A stretch of 64,000 bases of DNA from Endomicrobium sp. (lineage in GTDB: Bacteria; Elusimicrobiota; Endomicrobiia; Endomicrobiales; Endomicrobiaceae), in contig JAISGV010000003.1 of the NCBI GenBank assembly GCA_031262885.1, forward strand, positions 124,001 through 188,000. The letters are read 5' to 3'. Below, in pieces: positions 29,064 to 37,890 of this stretch. A program made the position numbers and the translations under genes. Within the stretch, counting starts at the first letter, position 1. Each line of letters starts with the position of its first letter. The notes beneath the pieces were generated by a model. It did not search any database, was not told the origin of the DNA, and saw only the letters and a program-made list of their open reading frames with translations.

Positions 29064-29888
29064 ATGAGATTTTTAAATAGATTTTTTATTGTTATCTTAA
29101 TTTTTTTTAATATTAGAATAGTTTATGGAAATTTGAAACAATATAAAAGAATCATTTGTTTAGCGCCATCTGTTACAAAAAGTTTATATGAATTAAACAT
29201 GGAAAAATATATTAAAGGTATAACATCTTATTGTCCAAGTGGAAATAAAAAGTATAGGAAAGAAATTGTTGGTTCTATTTTGAATCCTAATATTGAAAAA
29301 ATTATATCTTTAAATCCTGATTTGGTTATTTTATCAAAAGATGCTAATATGGTTGAAATATCTACTAAACTTCATAAATTAGGTATTGAAACATATGTAA
29401 TTAATGCTGCTAATAATTTTAATGATATATGTACAAATTATCTTTATTTATCTAAGAAGATAAATAAAGATAAACTTGCAAGTAAAATTATTAATTTAGT
29501 AAAAAAAAATATTAAAAATAAATGTAATACTAATAATAATAAGAATAAATTAAAAGTGTTTTGGATTGTAGGCATTTCTCCGTTGTATACAATAGGAAAT
29601 AAAAGTTTTATTAATGATTATTTATTATATAGTAAAACAATAAATATATATAACAAGGTTAATAAAAATTATTTTCAAGTAAATTTGGAAGATGTCATTA
29701 AACATAATCCAGATATTATTGTATTAATAAATACAAAATATGATACAAAAGAAATGAAGTTTTTTAGTAAATTAAATAATAATAATAAAATTATATTGAT
29801 CAATTATGATTATATGTTTTTACCAACGCCTTTATCTTTTCTAGAAGGTTTAAATAAATTATTTGATGTTTTAAATAAAATTAAGTGA
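29064..29888 (+). CDS. btuF: Cobalamin/iron-type ABC transporter substrate-binding protein (BtuF-like)
   Basis: An N-terminal signal peptide (MRFLNRFFIVILIFFNIRIVYG) targets this to the periplasm. The mature part is a class III (helical-backbone) binding protein: RIICLAPSVTKSLYELNM, GITSYCP, GSILNPNIEKIISLNPDLVI and DVIKHNPDIIVLIN match BtuF/FhuD-like proteins. Cobalamin is the likely ligand because cobO lies one base upstream and btuC overlaps downstream by four bases. Iron-siderophore or heme binding cannot be excluded from sequence alone. Confidence 0.82.
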   Translation: MRFLNRFFIVILIFFNIRIVYGNLKQYKRIICLAPSVTKSLYELNMEKYIKGITSYCPSGNKKYRKEIVGSILNPNIEKIISLNPDLVILSKDANMVEISTKLHKLGIETYVINAANNFNDICTNYLYLSKKINKDKLASKIINLVKKNIKNKCNTNNNKNKLKVFWIVGISPLYTIGNKSFINDYLLYSKTINIYNKVNKNYFQVNLEDVIKHNPDIIVLINTKYDTKEMKFFSKLNNNNKIILINYDYMFLPTPLSFLEGLNKLFDVLNKIK

Positions 29889-30877
29889 ACATTAAAAAAA
29901 CTAGACTACTATTAATAGTATTAGGTATGCTCTTAATAATGTTATTAGTTTTATTAATAGCATTATCTATAGGAACAAGTAATATATCCATATTTGACGT
30001 ATTAAACTTTTTTTATGGTAATGCAAATGATAACACTATTTTAATAGTTAAATATATTCGTTTGCCAAGAGTAATAACGTCTTGTATAACAGGGGCAGGG
30101 CTAGCTGTAAGTGGATGTATTTTACAAGCAATGTTGCAAAATAATCTTGCAGATCCATTTACATTAGGAATTTCAGGAGGGGCTGCGTTTGGAGCTACAA
30201 TAGCTTTAATCTTAAAATTGTCCACAGTAATTTTTGTTCCTATATGTTCATTTTTAGGCGCGTTATTTTCTGCCATAATAGTATATTTAATTAGTTTTAG
30301 ATTTCAAAGAATAGAATTTGATAATAATATAATGATTTTATCTGGAATTGTAGTAAATTATGTATTCACTTCGATTGTTATGTTAATTCTTATTTTAACT
30401 AAAACAAATAATTTTCAATCAGCCTATATGTGGTTGATGGGGAGTTTTTCTATTTTTGAAGATACTATAATATATATCGCAAGTATAATAATAATAGTTG
30501 GTATAATTATTTTATCAATGTCAGGAAATATAATTAATATTATAACTTTAGGTTCTGATAAAGCTAAAACACTTGGTTTAGATTTTAATAAAAAAATTAA
30601 ATTTTTTTTTATAATTTCGTCATTAATAACGTCATCAACAGTTGCAATATCAGGGGTAATAGGTTTTGTTGGGTTAATAATACCTCACATAGTTAGAAAA
30701 ATTATTAGTTCCAATAATTTAATATTGATTCCAATGTCTGCTTTTATTGGGTCTATTTTTTTATTAATCTGTGATTCATTAAGTAGAATGTTTGTAGTTA
30801 TTTCTTTGCCTATTGGAATTATTACAAATATTATAGGTGGCTTGTTTTTTATTTATTTGTTAGTGGAAGAATATTAA
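29885..30877 (+). CDS. btuC: Cobalamin ABC transporter permease (BtuC/FecCD family)
   Basis: A 330-residue protein with about ten membrane segments, of the FecCD family. The signatures RLPRVITSCITGAGLAVSGCILQAMLQNNLADPFTLGISGGAAFGA and GVIGFVGLIIPHIVR, where the cytoplasmic loop contacts the ATPase, are typical. The GTG start at 29885 overlaps btuF by four bases. With BtuF and BtuD it forms a complete importer; cobO adjacency suggests vitamin B12 as the substrate. Confidence 0.88.
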   Translation: MNIKKTRLLLIVLGMLLIMLLVLLIALSIGTSNISIFDVLNFFYGNANDNTILIVKYIRLPRVITSCITGAGLAVSGCILQAMLQNNLADPFTLGISGGAAFGATIALILKLSTVIFVPICSFLGALFSAIIVYLISFRFQRIEFDNNIMILSGIVVNYVFTSIVMLILILTKTNNFQSAYMWLMGSFSIFEDTIIYIASIIIIVGIIILSMSGNIINIITLGSDKAKTLGLDFNKKIKFFFIISSLITSSTVAISGVIGFVGLIIPHIVRKIISSNNLILIPMSAFIGSIFLLICDSLSRMFVVISLPIGIITNIIGGLFFIYLLVEEY

Positions 30878-30879
30878 TT

Positions 30880-31683
30880 ATGTTAATACAAATTAAAAAT
30901 GTAAGTGCAGGATATGTTAAAAAGTATTTAGTTTTAAAAAATATCAATTGCAATATAAAACTAGGAGAGTTTATAGGAATAATTGGTAAAAATGGTGTAG
31001 GTAAAAGTACTTTTTTGAAATTAATTTGTTGTTTAATTAAACCATTTTCAGGTACTGTGTTATTTAGAAAAAGAGATATATTTACATTATCTAAAGATGA
31101 TTTATCAAGAATTATTTCTTTTTTGCCACAACAAAATAGTTCAGATACTTTTAATAATAATTTTTCTGTATTAGAATTTATAATGTTAGGAAGATTTCCA
31201 TATTATAATAAAAAAATACTGAAAATACCTTCAAATATTGATTTTAAAATTGTTAAGAAAATTACCAGTATGTTGTTTATAACAGATTTACTACATAGAA
31301 AAATGAATACTTTATCAGGAGGTGAAAAACAAAAAGTATTAATAGCGCAGGTTTTGGTACAAGAAACAAAAGTGTTAATCTTTGATGAACCTACTTCTAA
31401 TTTAGATATAGGTAATCAAATAAATATTTTACTACTGTTAAAAAAAATAAATAAAGATTTAAATAAAACTATAATAGTGTCTATTCATGATTTAAATATA
31501 GCTAGTGAATTTTGTAATAAATTGATCCTCTTGAATAATAAAACTATTTACAGGTATGGTGTTCCTAGAGATATAATAAATTACAATAATATTTCCAGTG
31601 TTTTTAATATTAAAAATATTATTATAAAGATAAATCATATCTCAAATAAGCCATATATTATAATATATAAACATAATATATAA
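30880..31683 (+). CDS. btuD: Cobalamin ABC transporter ATP-binding protein (BtuD-like)
   Basis: The cytoplasmic ATPase of the BtuCDF importer. Walker A GKNGVGKST, Q-loop LPQQN, signature LSGGEKQKV, Walker B VLIFDEPTSNLD and the switch histidine in VSIHDLN are intact. Length is 267 residues. Its last five codons and stop lie in three perfect tandem copies of a 13-base unit that continue towards tyrS. A family-level alternative is a ferric-siderophore ATPase (FecE/FhuC). Confidence 0.9.
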   Translation: MLIQIKNVSAGYVKKYLVLKNINCNIKLGEFIGIIGKNGVGKSTFLKLICCLIKPFSGTVLFRKRDIFTLSKDDLSRIISFLPQQNSSDTFNNNFSVLEFIMLGRFPYYNKKILKIPSNIDFKIVKKITSMLFITDLLHRKMNTLSGGEKQKVLIAQVLVQETKVLIFDEPTSNLDIGNQINILLLLKKINKDLNKTIIVSIHDLNIASEFCNKLILLNNKTIYRYGVPRDIINYNNISSVFNIKNIIIKINHISNKPYIIIYKHNI

Positions 31684-31698
31684 ACATAATATATAAAC
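31660..31698 (+). repeat. Three perfect 13-bp tandem repeats at the btuD/tyrS junction
   Basis: The unit ATAATATATAAAC occurs three times without a mismatch at 31660-31672, 31673-31685 and 31686-31698. The btuD stop codon (31681-31683) lies in the second copy. Losing one copy would leave the btuD end unchanged and only shorten the gap to tyrS; losing two would join btuD in frame to tyrS. Confidence 0.9.
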
Positions 31699-31709
31699 AA
31701 GGATTAAAA

Positions 31710-32876
31710 ATGTTAGAAAATATTATACATGGAACAGAAGAAATAATTTCGAAATCAGTATTAATGACAAAACTTAAGAATAAAATTTTAAGAATAAAAT
31801 TTGGAGTAGATCCAACAGCTCCTGATTTACATTTAGGACATTCTGTTATATTAAACAAGTTAAAGCTATTTCAAAGATTAGGTCATAAAATAATATTTTT
31901 AATAGGAGATTTTACTGCTAAGATAGGAGATCCATCAGGTAAATCTGCAACAAGAATTCCTTTAACAGATACAGAAATCTTAAATAACATTAAAACTTAT
32001 TCTCAACAAGTGTTTAAAATTTTAGACAAAAATAAAACTGATATTGTATATAATAGCAGTTGGTTAAGTAAATTTGATTTAAATAGTTTATTTAATCTTA
32101 TGGCTAAAAGTACAGTTGCAAAAATGTTAATTAGATCTGATTTTGAAAAAAGATACAAAAACAAACAAACGATAAGTCTTGTAGAGTTTTTATATCCACT
32201 TTTACAAGCTTATGATTCTGTTGTTTTAAATGCTGATATGGAAATAGGTGGAAGTGATCAAATGTTTAATTTACTACTAGGCAGAGAAATACAGAGAAGT
32301 TATGGACAGGAAGAACAAATTATAATTACTATGCCAATTCTAGAAGGTATTGATGGGGTTAAGAAAATGTCTAAATCCTTTAATAATTATATTTCTTTAA
32401 ATGAAACCCCTGATAATATGTTTGGTAAAATTATGTCAATATCTGATGAACTTATGTATAAATATTATAAAATACTTACAACAGAAGATTTGCAATATAT
32501 AAAAAAAATTCATCCTAAAGAAGCTAAATATCTATTAGCATATAAAATAGTAAAACAATACTATACAAAAGAAATAGCTAATAAAACTAAGTTAAATTTT
32601 GAAAAAATTTTTGTAAAAAAAAAATTGCCAGACAATATTGCTCAGTGTAATGTACATGTAAATAACAAAATTATAAAATTATCAGATTTAATAATCAAAA
32701 GTGGATTTTTGTTAAGTAAACGTGAAATAAATAGATTAATTAAACAAAATGCAATAAAAATAGATTATAAAAAGATAAATTACGATTATACTTTTAACAT
32801 TAAAAATTATAAGGGACCTATTATTATTCAAATAGGCAAGAAACGTTTTAAGAAAATATTTATAACTTGTAATTAA
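31710..32876 (+). CDS. tyrS: Tyrosyl-tRNA synthetase
   Basis: TyrS is a class I synthetase. The HIGH motif (PDLHLGHSVIL) and KMSKS (KKMSKSFNN) are both present, with FLYPLLQAYDSV and GGSDQMFNLLLGRE in the tyrosine and tRNA-binding core. The C-terminal S4 RNA-binding domain starts around residue 325 (SDLIIKSGFLLSKREINRLIKQNAIKID). Length is 388 residues. A GGATTAAAA purine stretch precedes ATG 31710. It begins 26 bases after btuD. Confidence 0.97.
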   Translation: MLENIIHGTEEIISKSVLMTKLKNKILRIKFGVDPTAPDLHLGHSVILNKLKLFQRLGHKIIFLIGDFTAKIGDPSGKSATRIPLTDTEILNNIKTYSQQVFKILDKNKTDIVYNSSWLSKFDLNSLFNLMAKSTVAKMLIRSDFEKRYKNKQTISLVEFLYPLLQAYDSVVLNADMEIGGSDQMFNLLLGREIQRSYGQEEQIIITMPILEGIDGVKKMSKSFNNYISLNETPDNMFGKIMSISDELMYKYYKILTTEDLQYIKKIHPKEAKYLLAYKIVKQYYTKEIANKTKLNFEKIFVKKKLPDNIAQCNVHVNNKIIKLSDLIIKSGFLLSKREINRLIKQNAIKIDYKKINYDYTFNIKNYKGPIIIQIGKKRFKKIFITCN

Positions 32877-32891
32877 AAAGGGTTTTTAAAT

Positions 32892-33869
32892 ATGAAAAAC
32901 TGCAATAAAAATAAGCATGATAAATTAGATTTTTCTTTAAGACCAAAAAAGCTTGAAGATTTCGTAGGACAAGAAAATGTCAAAAACAATCTTAAAGTTT
33001 TTATAGCTGCTTCAAAAAAAAGAAATGAACCTTTAGATCATTGTTTGTTTTTTGCGCCATCTGGATTAGGCAAAACTACTCTTTCTTATATAATAGCTAA
33101 AGAGATGGGAGGCAATTTAAAAATTACCTCTGGCCCTACTATTGAGAAAATAGGAGATCTTGCAGCTATCTTATCTAATCTTAAAGTTGGCGATGTTTTT
33201 TTTATAGATGAAATTCATAGAATGGTTCCGACTGTAGAAGAATCACTGTACTCTGTTATGGAAGATTTTCAACTAGATATTATGATAGGTAAAGGCCCGT
33301 CAGCTAAAACTATTAAATTACCTATTCCTCAGTTTACATTAATAGGAGCAACTACTAGAGCAGGTCTTATTTCAAATCCTTTACGAAATAGATTTGGAAT
33401 TATAGAACATTTAGATTTTTATAGTATCAAAGAATTGCAGTATATAGTTAAAAGGTCTGCTACATTAATTAACATTGATATTGATGAAGAAGCCAGTAAG
33501 GAAATTGCAAAGAGAGCTAGAGGAACTCCTAGAATTGTAAATAGATTGTTGAAAAGAGTTAGAGATTTTGCTGATATAAAAGATTGTAAAATCTCTAAAA
33601 ATATTGCAGTAGAAGCATTAAATTCTTTAGATATTGATACTGCTGGATTAAATAGAATTGATAGATTAATATTGAAAATTTTATTGGAGAAATTTGATGG
33701 AGGACCTGTTGGTATAAAAACTATTGCAACAATATTATCTGAAGATTTAGAAACTGTAACGGATATTTATGAACCATATTTAATAAAATTAGGATTTATT
33801 AGTAGAACATCAAGGGGAAGAATTATTACGAATGAAGGAAAACAACATATTAAAAATAATAATAACTAG
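32892..33869 (+). CDS. ruvB: Holliday junction branch-migration helicase RuvB
   Basis: RuvB is the AAA+ motor of the RuvAB branch-migration complex. Walker A APSGLGKTTLSYI, Walker B VFFIDEIHRM, sensor 1 LIGATTRAG, the arginine finger region LRNRFG and the C-terminal winged helix (GLNRIDRLILKILLEKFDGGPVG) are present. Length is 325 residues. The spoIID-like gene starts 38 bases before its stop. ruvA and ruvC are not in this window. Confidence 0.97.
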   Translation: MKNCNKNKHDKLDFSLRPKKLEDFVGQENVKNNLKVFIAASKKRNEPLDHCLFFAPSGLGKTTLSYIIAKEMGGNLKITSGPTIEKIGDLAAILSNLKVGDVFFIDEIHRMVPTVEESLYSVMEDFQLDIMIGKGPSAKTIKLPIPQFTLIGATTRAGLISNPLRNRFGIIEHLDFYSIKELQYIVKRSATLINIDIDEEASKEIAKRARGTPRIVNRLLKRVRDFADIKDCKISKNIAVEALNSLDIDTAGLNRIDRLILKILLEKFDGGPVGIKTIATILSEDLETVTDIYEPYLIKLGFISRTSRGRIITNEGKQHIKNNNN

Positions 33870-35010
33870 TATTATAATAATATTGTTGCTACTTGTAGTA
33901 CTGTCTTCGTATAGTTTTTCTATTTATGGAATAAGGGAAAATATAAATGTTGGATTAATGATTAACATTAAATCGTTTAAAGTATGTAGTTCCAATGATT
34001 TATTTATTACTTCCAAAAATAATGAAAAAATTACGTTTCCTAAAAATACACTGATTGATGTAAATTATATAAACAATGGCTATGTAAGTATGGGAAACTA
34101 CAATTTAACCTTACCTGTAAAGATAGAAACTACTTGTAATAATAATTTAATTTATATTTCTAATAAGCCATATCATGGCATTTTAATTGTAAAAGAAAAT
34201 TCATCTTGTAATGGTATAAATGTAATAAATATTTTGTCTATAGAAGAATATTTAAAAGGTGTGATTCCTAAAGAAGCTAGTTGTAATTGGCCTATAGAGG
34301 CTCTAAAAGTTCAAGCTATAATAAGTAGAACATATGCAATTGCAAACTTTAATAAACATTCTGAGTTTGATCTTTGTTCTACCACTCATTGTCAAGTTTA
34401 TGATGGGGCTTTACAAGAATGTCGTTCTTGTAATATGGCTATTTATAGTACACTTAATGAAGTTTTAACATATAATGATAGTGTTTTAGTGGAAACTTTG
34501 TTTCATTCTACTTGCGGAGGCCATACTGAGAGTCCAATAAGTATATGGAATAGTAAAAATCCTCCAATATATTTGCAAGGTGTTGAATGTGGGTATTGCT
34601 CTTCGACTAAATATGCTAAATGGGATACAATATTACAAGAAAGCTTTATAAGACAAAAACTGTCTGAATATGAAAACAATATTGGAAAAATAAAAAAAAT
34701 TAAAGTAATAGAAAAAACAAAATTTGGTGCAGCAAAAAATATTAGAATAACACATTCTAATGGAAAATTTACAATTAATGCTTATAAGTTCAGAATTTTA
34801 GTTGATGCTCATAAAATAAAAAGCAATTTTTTTTATGTGATTGATAAAATGGATGAAACTAATTTCTATTTTAGTGGGGAAGGTTGGGGCCATAGAGTAG
34901 GGCTTTGTCAAAATGGAAGTATGGTTATGGCTCAGAAAGGTTATAATTATAAGGATATTTTATTACATTTTTATCCAGGAACAAAAATCAGAAAAATATC
35001 ATATTTTTAG
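33832..35010 (+). CDS. SpoIID/LytB-domain peptidoglycan-acting protein
   Basis: After an N-terminal signal anchor (residues 7-30, very hydrophobic) this 392-residue protein has a SpoIID/LytB domain: VINILSIEEYLKGVIPKEASCNWPIEALKVQAIISRTYA, HSTCGGHTESP and GEGWGHRVGLCQNGSMVMAQKG. SpoIID proteins are lytic transglycosylases or amidase enhancers in spore formers, but the domain also occurs in non-sporulating diderms, often near ruvB. A wall-remodelling role is the best guess. It overlaps ruvB by 38 bases. I see no sporulation gene in the window. Confidence 0.85.
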   Translation: MKENNILKIIITSIIIILLLLVVLSSYSFSIYGIRENINVGLMINIKSFKVCSSNDLFITSKNNEKITFPKNTLIDVNYINNGYVSMGNYNLTLPVKIETTCNNNLIYISNKPYHGILIVKENSSCNGINVINILSIEEYLKGVIPKEASCNWPIEALKVQAIISRTYAIANFNKHSEFDLCSTTHCQVYDGALQECRSCNMAIYSTLNEVLTYNDSVLVETLFHSTCGGHTESPISIWNSKNPPIYLQGVECGYCSSTKYAKWDTILQESFIRQKLSEYENNIGKIKKIKVIEKTKFGAAKNIRITHSNGKFTINAYKFRILVDAHKIKSNFFYVIDKMDETNFYFSGEGWGHRVGLCQNGSMVMAQKGYNYKDILLHFYPGTKIRKISYF

Positions 35011-35027
35011 ATAAAGGAGATAAAAAA

Positions 35028-36056
35028 ATGGAAAAAAACAAACAGTATAATCTAGCGGTTGTAGGAGCTACAGGAGCTGTGGGTAGAGAAATGATTAAAA
35101 TGCTTGAAATAAGACAATTTCCGGTAAAAAGTATAAAATTTTTTGCATCAAGTCATTCTGTAGGCAAAAAATTGAAATTTAATAATAAAGAAATCCGTGT
35201 AGAATTATTGGATAAAAATAGTGGACAAGATATTGATATTGCCCTTTTTAGTGCAGGAGCTAAAATATCAAAAATTTTTGCTCCTTATTTCGTTTCTAAA
35301 AACTGTTATGTAATAGATAATTCTAGTGCTTGGAGGATGGATTCAAATGTTCCTTTGATAGTACCTGAAGTTAATTCTAATTTTTTAAATAAAAAAAATA
35401 AATTAATAGCTAATCCAAATTGTTCTACTATTCAAATGGTAGTGGTTTTAAAACCTATATACGACATAACTAAAATTAAAAGAATTATTGTATCAACTTA
35501 TCAGGCAGTTTCAGGAGCTGGTCAAACGGGAATTAAAGAATTATCAGAACAGATAAATGCTTGGAGTAATGGCAAAAAACTAGTGAATGATAAGTTTCAA
35601 TATCAGATTGCTTTTAATTTAATTCCACATATAGATGTTTTTACAGATAATGGATACACTAAAGAAGAAATGAAAATGGTTAATGAAACAAAAAAAATAT
35701 TAAATGATGATAACATTCAAATAAGTGCAACATGTGTTAGAGTTCCTGTATTTAGAGCTCATTCTGAAAGTGTATGGATTGAAACAGAAAAAAATCTAGA
35801 TCTTAAGCAGATTAAGAATGTATTGTCTAAATCTGTTGGAGTCTGTCTTATAGATAACCCAAAGTTAAATAAGTATCCTATGCCTATTATAGCTGAAAAT
35901 AAACAAAATACTTTTGTAGGTAGATTGCGTAAAGATATCTCAATAAATAAAAATAATGCTTTGACCTTTTGGATTGTATCAGATAATCTATTAAAAGGAG
36001 CCGCTTTAAACGCAGTACAAATTGCAGAAAAATTAGTCAGTATGAATTTAGTTTAG
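35028..36056 (+). CDS. asd: Aspartate-semialdehyde dehydrogenase
   Basis: Asd reduces aspartyl phosphate to aspartate 4-semialdehyde, which feeds diaminopimelate/lysine, threonine/methionine and, here, the carboxynorspermidine route. The N-terminal NLAVVGATGAVGREMIKML, the catalytic cysteine in NPNCSTIQMVV and SGAGQTGIKEL are present, as is RVPVFRAHSESV. Length is 342 residues. AAAGGAG sits in front of ATG 35028. It is separated by 20 kb from the dap genes that use its product. A long hairpin follows it. Confidence 0.97.
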   Translation: MEKNKQYNLAVVGATGAVGREMIKMLEIRQFPVKSIKFFASSHSVGKKLKFNNKEIRVELLDKNSGQDIDIALFSAGAKISKIFAPYFVSKNCYVIDNSSAWRMDSNVPLIVPEVNSNFLNKKNKLIANPNCSTIQMVVVLKPIYDITKIKRIIVSTYQAVSGAGQTGIKELSEQINAWSNGKKLVNDKFQYQIAFNLIPHIDVFTDNGYTKEEMKMVNETKKILNDDNIQISATCVRVPVFRAHSESVWIETEKNLDLKQIKNVLSKSVGVCLIDNPKLNKYPMPIIAENKQNTFVGRLRKDISINKNNALTFWIVSDNLLKGAALNAVQIAEKLVSMNLV

Positions 36057-36114
36057 ATTTTTAATTTATTAATAAATTACTTTAAGAACAATTAAAAATA
36101 TGTTGTATATGCAT

Positions 36115-36165
36115 TATGTTTTGTTTACTTGTTAATATACTACTTTAACAAGTAAACAAGACATA
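36115..36165. terminator. 21-bp inverted repeat between convergent asd and DUF1844 genes
   Basis: Arms 36115-36135 (TATGTTTTGTTTACTTGTTAA) and 36145-36165 pair at 20 of 21 positions around a nine-base loop. Lying between two gene ends facing each other, it most simply serves as a bidirectional transcription terminator or mRNA 3'-end stabiliser. It is unusual in lacking a GC-rich core and a long T-run, so a regulatory or other role is possible. Confidence 0.6.
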
Positions 36166-36182
36166 ATATACATTATAGGCCT

Positions 36183-36452
36183 TTATTTAATTTCATTAAC
36201 ATAGTTCATTTCTAAATCAGAAATGGTTGAGTTTAATAATTTTTCTTCTTCTGATGTCAAATTACCATGCATTTTATTTTTTAGCATTATTAGCATATCG
36301 ATAGTTAACTTAGCACTTTTTAAATCCTTAGTAATTTTTTTATCTACAGGATTAGGAACCTTTCCTAATTGACACCATACTGAAGAAGCAAACATAGAGA
36401 TAAGGTTTAATAAATATGGATTTATTTTGTTTTCACTATTTTTTTCTTTCAT
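36183..36452 (-). CDS. DUF1844 family protein
   Basis: An 89-residue protein. NLISMFASSVWCQLGKVPNPVD, LKSAKLTIDMLIMLKNKMHGNLTSEEEKLLNSTISDLEMNYV matches the small DUF1844 family as I recall it from Deltaproteobacteria and several other diderm phyla. The family has no established function that I know of. It overlaps the end of gltX by 17 bases and is the last gene of the cvpA-hisG-gltX run. The helical, charged C-terminal half could mediate dimerisation. The family call rests on recall without a profile search. Confidence 0.75.
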   Translation of the reverse strand: MKEKNSENKINPYLLNLISMFASSVWCQLGKVPNPVDKKITKDLKSAKLTIDMLIMLKNKMHGNLTSEEEKLLNSTISDLEMNYVNEIK

Positions 36453-37890
36453 ATTTGCTCGCCTTTTTTAAAAAGAATTTTATTCTTGCAATTACTTTGT
36501 GTTTACCCATAATTTCCATCATATGAAATAAGCTAGGGCCTTTTATTTTACCTGATATTGCAAATCTAACAACATGAAAAATATTACTAGATTTCTTTCC
36601 AGAAAGCTTTGATAAATTTCTCAGACACTGTTCAATAACAATTGCAGAAAAATTATTTAATACCACTAATTTTACTAAAACAAAATTTAAAATATTTATT
36701 GTTTCAGAATACTCAATTTTATACTCTGATAAAGAGTAATTTAGTTCACTATCAGTTACGAAAAAAAAATCAACCAAATATAGAATATCTTTCAAAACTT
36801 TAATTTTACTATGTTCTAATTCTATTGCTTTTGTTAATAATTCATAATCCCAATCTTTTATCAATTTTAAGTTACCATTATAATTTAACCAATCTATAAA
36901 TAATCTACATAGTTGTTCTGGAGTTTTTAATCGTATTTTTTCACTGTTAAGCCATAATAATTTAACAGGATCGAATATAGCTGGACTAGAACTGCACTTA
37001 TTTAAAGAAAATTTTCTTTTTAATTCATCTATCGTAAATATTTGTTGACTATCTTCTGTTGACCATCCTAATAAAGCTAAATAATTAAGTATAGTTTCTG
37101 CTAAAAATCCTTCTTTCCTATAGTTTAAAACTGATATATGACTATGCCTTTTAGATAATCTTGCGCCATCTTTACCAAGAATCATGGACATATGTGCAAA
37201 CTTAGGTATTTCCCAATTAAATGCTTTGTAAATAAAGATTTGCTTAGGAGTATTAGATATATGATCATCACCTCTTAATACGTGAGAAATTTTCATAATA
37301 TGATCATCTATAACACAAGCAAAATTGTATGTTGGAATACCATTAGGTTTTAATATAATAAAATCATCAAAAGAAGAATTTTCAAATATAATCTTGCCTC
37401 TGATGCTATCCTCAAAGCTAGTACTCCCTGTGTTAGGTACTCTCAATCTTAATACAGATTTCTTCCCAGAAGTTTCTAGTTGTTTTCTTTGTAGCAATGA
37501 CAAGTTACTACATTTTTTATTATATTTAAACGGTGTTTTTGAAGCTATTGATTCTTTTTTTAAAATTTCAATCTCTTTTTTACTACAATAACAAGGATAA
37601 GCCAAGTCTTTATCAATTAAAAGATTAGCAAATTTAATGTACATATCTTTATGCTGCATCTGAAAAAATATCTTATTATTATCCCACTTGAGTTCTAGCC
37701 AGAGCAAAGCATCAATTATAGATTTTATAAATGTTTTACTAGATCTTAATTCATCAGTATCTTCTATTCTTAATATAAATTTACCTTTTTTATTTTTTGC
37801 AAATAACCAGTTAAATAAAGCAGTACGTATCCCTCCAACATGTAAATCTCCAGTAGGTGAAGGCGCAAATCTAACAATAATAGATTTCAT
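36436..37890 (-). CDS. gltX: Glutamyl-tRNA synthetase
   Basis: GltX is a class Ib synthetase. RFAPSPTGDLHVGGIRTALFNW contains the HIGH-equivalent, and the KMSKS equivalent reads ARLSKRH. Residues 1-310 are the catalytic domain, followed by the helical anticodon-binding part. Whether it is discriminating or also charges tRNA-Gln cannot be told; no glnS or gatCAB is in the window. Length is 484 residues. Its ATG overlaps the end of hisG by four bases. The matching tRNA-Glu(UUC) is at 61.5 kb. Confidence 0.97.
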   Translation of the reverse strand: MKSIIVRFAPSPTGDLHVGGIRTALFNWLFAKNKKGKFILRIEDTDELRSSKTFIKSIIDALLWLELKWDNNKIFFQMQHKDMYIKFANLLIDKDLAYPCYCSKKEIEILKKESIASKTPFKYNKKCSNLSLLQRKQLETSGKKSVLRLRVPNTGSTSFEDSIRGKIIFENSSFDDFIILKPNGIPTYNFACVIDDHIMKISHVLRGDDHISNTPKQIFIYKAFNWEIPKFAHMSMILGKDGARLSKRHSHISVLNYRKEGFLAETILNYLALLGWSTEDSQQIFTIDELKRKFSLNKCSSSPAIFDPVKLLWLNSEKIRLKTPEQLCRLFIDWLNYNGNLKLIKDWDYELLTKAIELEHSKIKVLKDILYLVDFFFVTDSELNYSLSEYKIEYSETINILNFVLVKLVVLNNFSAIVIEQCLRNLSKLSGKKSSNIFHVVRFAISGKIKGPSLFHMMEIMGKHKVIARIKFFLKKASKYERKK

